Shown: one piece after another, positions 40,293-44,899 of the stretch | How positions within the stretch are numbered: the first letter of the stretch is position 1 | Layout: each line of letters starts with the position of its first letter | Assembly (NCBI GenBank): GCA_017456145.1 | Contig: JAFTJZ010000037.1 | Span: 1 to 44,899, forward strand | Direction: 5' to 3' | From: Clostridia bacterium | GTDB taxonomy: Bacteria; Bacillota; Clostridia; Oscillospirales; CAG-272 | Length of the DNA stretch: 44,899 nucleotides | Notes under the pieces: generated by a model | The model's input: only the letters and a program-made list of their open reading frames with translations | Database searches by the model: none | Told to the model about the DNA's origin: nothing | Translations under genes and position numbers: made by a program

Positions 40293-40330
40293 AGTAATAC
40301 CTCCATTGATATTATCCGACAGTCATCCGT

Positions 40331-40359
40331 AGTATACCATAAAATATACGGCATTGCAA
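40331..40359 (-). promoter_or_regulatory. Promoter of the YwaF-like gene
   Basis: On the minus strand TTGCAA (40354-40359), a 17-bp spacer and TATACT (40331-40336). Confidence 0.75.
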
Positions 40360-40449
40360 GCCCTCGGGCACAAATTATTTATTAAGATTTTTTAAGAAAC
40401 GGGACTTTACCTTCTCCACCCGGAGAATCCAAAAAATTTTCACATAAAA

Positions 40450-40605
40450 TCACTTGCTCTCACCCTCAAGTATAACCGACCCGAACACATGGGCGTGGTC
40501 GCCGCAGCCGAATTTCTTTGTTGTGAACAATGTTACGTCGGCAATAAACTCCGTGCAGGCACACGGCTCTCCATCTTTTAACTCAAAAGTTTCTCCCCCG
40601 CCTTC
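40450..40605 (-). pseudogene. C-terminal fragment of an unidentified protein
   Basis: A 51-codon open frame just after the dehydrogenase gene has no start codon and an in-frame TGA directly above it. Its composition looks like real protein: ETFELKDGEPCACTEF, then VTLFTTKKFGCGDHAHV and SVILEGESK. It is probably the tail of a decayed gene of the same operon. I do not recognise the family. Confidence 0.45.
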
Positions 40606-40616
40606 TCATATTCACA

Positions 40617-41378
40617 TCACTTCTTCTGCTGCTTACACCAGATCTTCATGATCAGCTTATGCGGCAGGAGCTTGACCATATTAGCCTGTGCGCGGGCAGA
40701 AAAACCGCAGACAGAGACGTCCTTTCCGCGTTTCATATCCTGCAGTGCGCGGGTAACGACCTCCTCGGAGGTGTAGAACTTGTTGTAATAGGAGATGGTG
40801 TCATCCTTGACGGCGTGGTCAAAGAACTCGGTCTTGACCCAGTGCGGGCAGACCGCCATCTGACGGATGCCGCGCGCCTTCCATTCGACGTTCAGCGCAC
40901 GGGTAAAGGACAGCACGAACGCTTTGGTCGCACCATAGGTGTTGATATAAGGCACGGGCTGGAAGGAGGACATCGAGCCGAGTTGATAAATTTGGCTGCC
41001 CTCCCCAAGGCAAGGCAGTGATGCCAGCGTCATGCCGACCAGCGCCTTGGTGTTGAGATCGATCATACGATAATGATCGACCAGCGGGAAGTCCTCGCTC
41101 TTGCCAAAACGCCCAAAACCCGCAGCGTTGACCAGCACGGCGATGCGGGGATTTTCCGCCTTGAGCAGCGCGGCGTATTCATCGATGCTCTCCTCTCGCG
41201 TCAAATCCAGCGCAATGGCACGAACGGGCGCACGCAGCTCCGTCGCCATCTCCTCCAATCGCTCACGGCGGCGGGCGATCAGCCAAATCTCGTCAAAATT
41301 CTGCTGTGCGTCCAGCTGGCGAGCAAAGTCTCTGCCCATACCCGAAGACGCACCGGTAATAACGGCAATCTTTTTCAT
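40617..41378 (-). CDS. Short-chain dehydrogenase/reductase
   Basis: The 253-aa protein has the classical SDR nucleotide motif TGASSGMGRDFA, the structural NAAG motif (VNAAGFG), and a catalytic Ser-Tyr-Lys set in SMSSFQPVPYINTYGATKAF (YxxxK). It reduces or oxidises an unknown alcohol or ketone with NAD(P)H. The start ATG 41378 has GAGAGGT upstream. It follows the small membrane-protein gene by 11 nt in an operon with PFP upstream. Confidence 0.88.
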   Translation of the reverse strand: MKKIAVITGASSGMGRDFARQLDAQQNFDEIWLIARRRERLEEMATELRAPVRAIALDLTREESIDEYAALLKAENPRIAVLVNAAGFGRFGKSEDFPLVDHYRMIDLNTKALVGMTLASLPCLGEGSQIYQLGSMSSFQPVPYINTYGATKAFVLSFTRALNVEWKARGIRQMAVCPHWVKTEFFDHAVKDDTISYYNKFYTSEEVVTRALQDMKRGKDVSVCGFSARAQANMVKLLPHKLIMKIWCKQQKK

Positions 41379-41389
41379 AGGAATACCTC

Positions 41390-41827
41390 TCAAAATTTAA
41401 GTCGTTTTTGTTCGATACGGGCGCGGCATGCCTGCACAAGGATCAACAGCACATCGACAGCGAAGGCTGCCAGCCACGCCGCCCAGAATACGATATAGCC
41501 AAGCCCCGGCAACATTCCTGAGTGAGGATCCAGCCAAGCAAGTTGAGATGTCGCAACGAAGACGGTCTCACCGATCAGCAGTGCGGCGGCAGTGATCAGA
41601 AATGCCACCGAAAAGCGCAACCCGCGCTTGAAGGTGTCGGCCCTACGGTGTGCGCGACGGTTGAGGCAGAACAGCAGCACGATATGCGCCGTCAAAAGCG
41701 TAAGGGACAGAATCAAGCCGGCATCGACGTAGGCACCAACGTAGGTGGGAATACCCAGCGTCAGCCAGGTAACGATGTGACACAGCAGCGCATAAATCAC
41801 GCCGACGCGGATGGGGTTCTTTTGCAT
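41390..41827 (-). CDS. Small integral membrane protein (145 aa), unknown function
   Basis: Four predicted helices are present: about 10-27, 37-54, 73-93 and 110-130. A basic cytoplasmic loop (NRRAHRRADTFKRG) and a basic C-terminal tail (CRARIEQKRLKF) fix the topology. I do not recognise a family. SD GGAGGA is upstream. It lies between PFP and the dehydrogenase with short gaps (19 and 11 nt), so it is co-transcribed. Confidence 0.72.
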   Translation of the reverse strand: MQKNPIRVGVIYALLCHIVTWLTLGIPTYVGAYVDAGLILSLTLLTAHIVLLFCLNRRAHRRADTFKRGLRFSVAFLITAAALLIGETVFVATSQLAWLDPHSGMLPGLGYIVFWAAWLAAFAVDVLLILVQACRARIEQKRLKF

Positions 41828-41846
41828 GGAAAATCCTCCTCAGTGT

Positions 41847-43103
41847 TTAATCAAACCGATAAAACTTAGGCACGCCGCCCGCATACGGCAGCGAGATCTT
41901 TCCCTCGATGACGGGGGCTAAGTAATGGCAGCCGGCGTCGGTGATGTTGTTCCCTGCCTCGTTGATGTAAGCTGCATCCACGTAGCGCACCTGATTGGCG
42001 ATGGCGGCGACCGGCTTATGTCCGATCTCGGTGCGATAGGGGGCGTTCGATACACGGTCGATGGTCATCATCTCTCCGCTGACCCCCTGCGCGGCTGCCA
42101 TGACAGCGCCCTCGCCCGTGCGGAGCGACTCCTCAATATCGGTCGCACTGAGCAGGTGTGCGCCGCAGCGCTGGGGAAGATTGAGCTCAATGGAGCGCAC
42201 CTTACAGCCGATCTGCTCACGGACGGCATATTCCAGCGCCTTGCCCGCGCCACCGAGCTGTACATGTCCAAAGGCATCCGGACCGACGCCCGATGCCGCG
42301 CCCACGGGAGTTCCGTCGGCGAGATGGATACCCTCGGAGATGGCAACGACAACGTTGGGATGCTTTGCCAATGCCGCGCGCAGGTCGTCCATAAAGCCTT
42401 CCATCGAGAAATCGCGCTCGGGAAGATAGACGTAATCGGGGGCGATACCATCGACCACGCGACCAATGGCAGCAGCGGCGGTCAGCCAGCCCGCATCACG
42501 CCCCATGATCTCCACGATGGTGACAGCAGGGACGGTATAGACGGCGCAGTCGAAGATGATCTCGCGGGTAACGGTGGCGACGAATTTAGCCGCAGAGCCA
42601 AAGCCCGGCGTATGGTCGGTGCCCATCAGGTCGTTATCGATGGTTTTGGGCACACCGATCAGCGTCATGGGGTAGCCGACCTTTTCGGTATAAAATGACA
42701 GCTTGGCAACGGTATCCATGGAGTCATTGCCACCGATATAGAAGAAGGTGCGGATATCGTATTTTTTGAAGATTTCAATGATTTTTTCGTACGTTTGCTC
42801 GCCTGCGAGATCATCGGCTGCGGGCAGCTTATGGCGGCAGGAGCCAAGGGCTGCGGCGGGGGTGTGGGCGAGCAGGGCAAGGTCATCCTCTCGGATGCTG
42901 CCGTTCTCGTCGGTGAAGGTTTCGGAGAGGTTGATCAGGTGATCACAGAGCACGCCGTCGATGCCGTTTCGCATTCCGTACAGAGTGCTTTTCTTTTGCT
43001 TAAGCATACCGCTTATGACGCCTGCGAGGGTGGCGTTAATGGCGGCGGTGGGGCCACCGGATTGACCGACGATGGCGTTGCCGTGGATGATGATGTTGTT
43101 CAT
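41847..43103 (-). CDS. 6-phosphofructokinase, PFP type
   Basis: The 418-aa protein has GQSGGPTAAINATLAG at the N-terminus (phosphoryl-donor loop), the active-site stretch IGGNDSMDT, PKTIDNDL and IMGRDAGWLTA, and a C-terminal YVDAAYINEAGNNITD. GGND with a non-glycine after GG, and the length above 400 residues, place it with the diphosphate-dependent branch, though donor preference must be measured. It phosphorylates fructose 6-phosphate in glycolysis. ATG 43103 is chosen for AAGGAG. Confidence 0.9.
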   Translation of the reverse strand: MNNIIIHGNAIVGQSGGPTAAINATLAGVISGMLKQKKSTLYGMRNGIDGVLCDHLINLSETFTDENGSIREDDLALLAHTPAAALGSCRHKLPAADDLAGEQTYEKIIEIFKKYDIRTFFYIGGNDSMDTVAKLSFYTEKVGYPMTLIGVPKTIDNDLMGTDHTPGFGSAAKFVATVTREIIFDCAVYTVPAVTIVEIMGRDAGWLTAAAAIGRVVDGIAPDYVYLPERDFSMEGFMDDLRAALAKHPNVVVAISEGIHLADGTPVGAASGVGPDAFGHVQLGGAGKALEYAVREQIGCKVRSIELNLPQRCGAHLLSATDIEESLRTGEGAVMAAAQGVSGEMMTIDRVSNAPYRTEIGHKPVAAIANQVRYVDAAYINEAGNNITDAGCHYLAPVIEGKISLPYAGGVPKFYRFD

Positions 43104-43150
43104 ACGATAGACTCCTTTTGGTGGTGCGAACATAGCACTTTAGGCTGTAT

Positions 43151-43310
43151 TCAGATTGTGCGAACAAAGCGTTCTGGCGTTGATTGGTTATTGTTCATTT
43201 CTTTGATACACGTCAAATGAAACGATGTTTCGACTTCGTCGAAACCCAAAGGTTCCAAAGGGTCTTTCTTCAAAAGACCCTTTGGCGAGGTCAAGGGGCA
43301 AAGCCCCTTG
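43151..43310. other. Intergenic element with three hairpins upstream of PFP
   Basis: Three perfect stems follow one another: GTTTCGAC/GTCGAAAC (43227-43245), CCAAAGGGTCTT/AAGACCCTTTGG (43255-43285) and CAAGGGGC/GCCCCTTG (43292-43310). The left edge shares TTCAGATTGTGCGAACA with 34991. On the minus strand it encodes MNNNQSTPERFVRTI and a stop, similar to the frame end at 34992. It may be a dispersed repeat or a leader RNA for PFP. Confidence 0.55.
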
Positions 43311-43323
43311 TGCCGTTCCCTAC

Positions 43324-44280
43324 TCAATAAAACGTCGCGACCTCGGGGTCGGGGCACTGCCCCTTCTCCCACGCGGTGGCATGAAGAACGGGACCTTTTT
43401 TACTATAGAGCTTGTGGGACTCGATGGAGACACGGGCGGTGACGGTAAGCCACTCACGGGTCTTGAAGGGCACCTCTTCGGGAAAGATGCAGACCAGCCC
43501 GTTAAAGGCAATATCGTCCGCACAGCAGGTCATGACGTGCCGTCCGATGACGATGGTGCTCTTATTGAGCGAGCGGTCGCGTCCGACGATGCCGAGGAAA
43601 CGCAGCGTTTTGCCGTCGTATTCCGTCATATTCTCCGCCAGATCGCGGTAGAAAACCGCGTAATCCTTGGGATCGATCTCGACCACGTCCGCCTCCATAT
43701 CGTAAGGCAGCGGGTCCTCGATCTCGTCGTATTCCACGTGCCCATCCGGATAATCGTAGGTGATGTTACAGCGACGGTTGGTCGCGCGGATGACCTTATG
43801 GATGGTCTCCTTATCAATATCCGCAGGTGTGCGGTTGAGCACCACCATCTCCGCGCCCGTCAGCTTGTCAACCATCAGCTGGCGCATATTGGCGTTATAG
43901 GTCAGAAATGTTGCCGCGTCGGCAAACATCATCTCCTGAAACACCCCCCAGTTCTCGGGCATTACGCGGTAGAGATCATCAAGCATCCACATACCGTTAT
44001 ATTCAATGATGACGCGATTCATTTTGTGTTTCTTTTGCAGCGAGGTCAGATATTCCTCGGTCAGCTGCTCGATATCCTCAATGATCTCAAGACAGACGTT
44101 GCTTGAGGCGAAGGTGGTGGGATCCAGCTCGTCCTCGCCCTCCTCGCACTGGATGATCAATGTTTTTTCTCCCGCGTTGAAACGGCTGTCTGCCATGGAT
44201 TCCTGAATGATGTGGGTCTTCCCCCCCTCCAGAAAGCCGGTGAACAGATACACGGGGATTCTCTTTTGTTGCTGTGCCAT
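43324..44280 (-). CDS. CobW-like GTPase with DUF1980-like C-terminus
   Basis: The 318-aa protein starts with VYLFTGFLEGGKTHIIQES, a P-loop of the CobW/SIMIBI type in which the usual GXXGXGKT is GFLEGGKT. VVLNRTPADID is the base-binding (NKxD-like) loop. No CXCC metal motif of CobW is visible. The C-terminal ~120 residues (KTLRFLGIVGR, CCADDIAFNGLVCIFPEE, WLTVTARVSIE) resemble the DUF1980 domain of YcgQ-type proteins. It likely belongs to metal handling with the CobW gene just upstream, 18 nt away. AAAGGAG precedes the ATG. Confidence 0.75.
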   Translation of the reverse strand: MAQQQKRIPVYLFTGFLEGGKTHIIQESMADSRFNAGEKTLIIQCEEGEDELDPTTFASSNVCLEIIEDIEQLTEEYLTSLQKKHKMNRVIIEYNGMWMLDDLYRVMPENWGVFQEMMFADAATFLTYNANMRQLMVDKLTGAEMVVLNRTPADIDKETIHKVIRATNRRCNITYDYPDGHVEYDEIEDPLPYDMEADVVEIDPKDYAVFYRDLAENMTEYDGKTLRFLGIVGRDRSLNKSTIVIGRHVMTCCADDIAFNGLVCIFPEEVPFKTREWLTVTARVSIESHKLYSKKGPVLHATAWEKGQCPDPEVATFY

Positions 44281-44298
44281 GGTCTACTCCTTTGCCTA

Positions 44299-44899
44299 TC
44301 AAATACCGAACAGAGCAGCGACAGCCGCCTTGTTCAGCCGCGAGCCGATCACGCAGATCCTACCCGTAATGTCCGCACCGCCGCGGCGGATGTCGATCTC
44401 ACCGGGGATGTAGTCAAAGTGGAGCCAGCTGCCATCGTCGCAGGGCACAATTCCCTTGGCGCGCAGAACAATACCGTACTTATCGGCGTTTTCCTCCAGC
44501 GTCGTCAGTACCGCACGGATGTCAGCCTCGGCAAATTTCTTGGCACTCTCCGCACCCCAGCTGGTAAACACATCATCGGCGTGATGGTGGTGGTGATGTC
44601 CGTGGTCGTGATGATGGTGGTGATGATGATGCTCATGCTCATGCTCATCGTCATCGTCGTGATGATGGCAGCAGCAATCGGGATCGTCACACTCGTCCTC
44701 ATCGTGGTCGTGATGATGGTGGTGATGATGCTCATGCTCATGCTCATCGTCATCATCGTGATGATGGCAGCAGCAATCGGGATCGTCACACTCGTCCTCA
44801 TCATGATCGTGATGATGTTGGTGTTGATGTTGATGCTCGTGCTCATCGTCATCGTCGTGATGTTGGCAGCAGCAATCGGGATCGTCACACTCGTCCTCA
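44299..44899 (-). CDS. CobW-family metallochaperone GTPase, C-terminal part (runs off edge)
   Basis: The visible 199 codons begin with at least three copies of a 33-residue Cys/His/Asp/Glu module (EDECDDPDCCC followed by H, D and E-H runs), then a His tract. The CobW C-terminal domain follows: AVLTTLEENADKYGIVLRAKG, SWLHFDYIPGE, GRICVIGSRLNKAAVAALF. The GTPase part lies beyond the right edge. CobW/ZNG1 proteins deliver Zn, Co or Fe to target enzymes and often have short His-rich loops. Tandem amplification on this scale is unusual and suggests high-capacity metal binding. Confidence 0.82.
   Translation of the reverse strand, partial: EDECDDPDCCCQHHDDDDEHEHQHQHQHHHDHDEDECDDPDCCCHHHDDDDEHEHEHHHHHHHDHDEDECDDPDCCCHHHDDDDEHEHEHHHHHHHHDHGHHHHHHADDVFTSWGAESAKKFAEADIRAVLTTLEENADKYGIVLRAKGIVPCDDGSWLHFDYIPGEIDIRRGGADITGRICVIGSRLNKAAVAALFGI
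44602..44898 (-). repeat. 99-bp tandem repeats encoding a metal-binding module
   Basis: Three consecutive units (44898-44800, 44799-44701, 44700-44602) keep an exact 99-bp period and reading frame. The first ~33 bp of each are identical. The His-rich half varies, with Gln replacing several His in the unit nearest the edge. More units may lie outside the window. Confidence 0.92.

Noticed and set aside
44602-44898. CRISPR array
   Set aside because: The repeats are contiguous and coding, without spacers; no cas genes are visible.

Overview
The window looks like chromosome from a spore-forming, anaerobic Firmicute of the Clostridia, most likely an uncultured gut or rumen relative of the Oscillospiraceae. 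The evidence is a SpoIIIAH homologue behind a sigma-E-type promoter, rubrerythrin with an Rrf2 regulator, a PFP-type phosphofructokinase, DUF4364 and DUF1538 proteins, many lipoproteins, strong Shine-Dalgarno (SD) sites and TTGACA/TATAAT promoters. This placement is inferred from gene content only.

Bases 1-12,718 (minus strand) hold the most unusual part: an array of duplicated cassettes for surface proteins. It contains four paralogous beta-propeller-like lipoproteins with a shared CX4CX3-4C motif, three InlB-repeat/DUF6273 lipoproteins (one internally deleted), three small exported proteins with damaged or odd N-termini, one 797-aa ABC-2-type permease, and two copies of a 97-aa two-helix protein that fuses a permease N-terminus to a permease C-terminus. 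A previously unannotated 29-aa Cys/Thr-rich peptide ORF starts on the stop codon of each 97-aa gene. The cassettes carry 329-bp direct repeats and two intergenic hairpins with compensatory changes. Facing away from the array is an ECF sigma factor (12,951) with an anti-sigma-like membrane protein (13,607). A GATAGATTT motif recurs in front of the array operon, a second array operon and the anti-sigma gene. My working model is an ECF-controlled, expanding and decaying set of envelope lipoproteins with a partner ABC exporter whose ATPase lies outside the window.

Bases 14,500-32,900 hold mixed metabolic and accessory genes: a GH78 alpha-L-rhamnosidase lipoprotein; a DUF1538 membrane protein with a PII-like partner; a YitT-family protein; a conserved protein that appears to start at AUC; a triple-PepSY protein; Rrf2 and rubrerythrin; an MFS transporter divergent from two paralogous carbohydrate-binding-like proteins; tRNA-Gly(CCC) with a nearby duplicate of its 3' end; a LytTR regulator with a probable autoregulatory site and a LiaF-like membrane protein; and an SH3/SGNH lipoprotein.

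Bases 32,900-44,899 are mostly housekeeping: a P-loop NTPase, SpoIIIAH, MurA, homoserine dehydrogenase, DUF4364, a sigma-70-family factor, a YwaF-like membrane protein, a short-chain dehydrogenase, PFP, and two CobW-type GTPases. The last gene runs off the right edge and carries at least three 99-bp tandem repeats encoding a Cys/His/Asp-rich metal-binding module.
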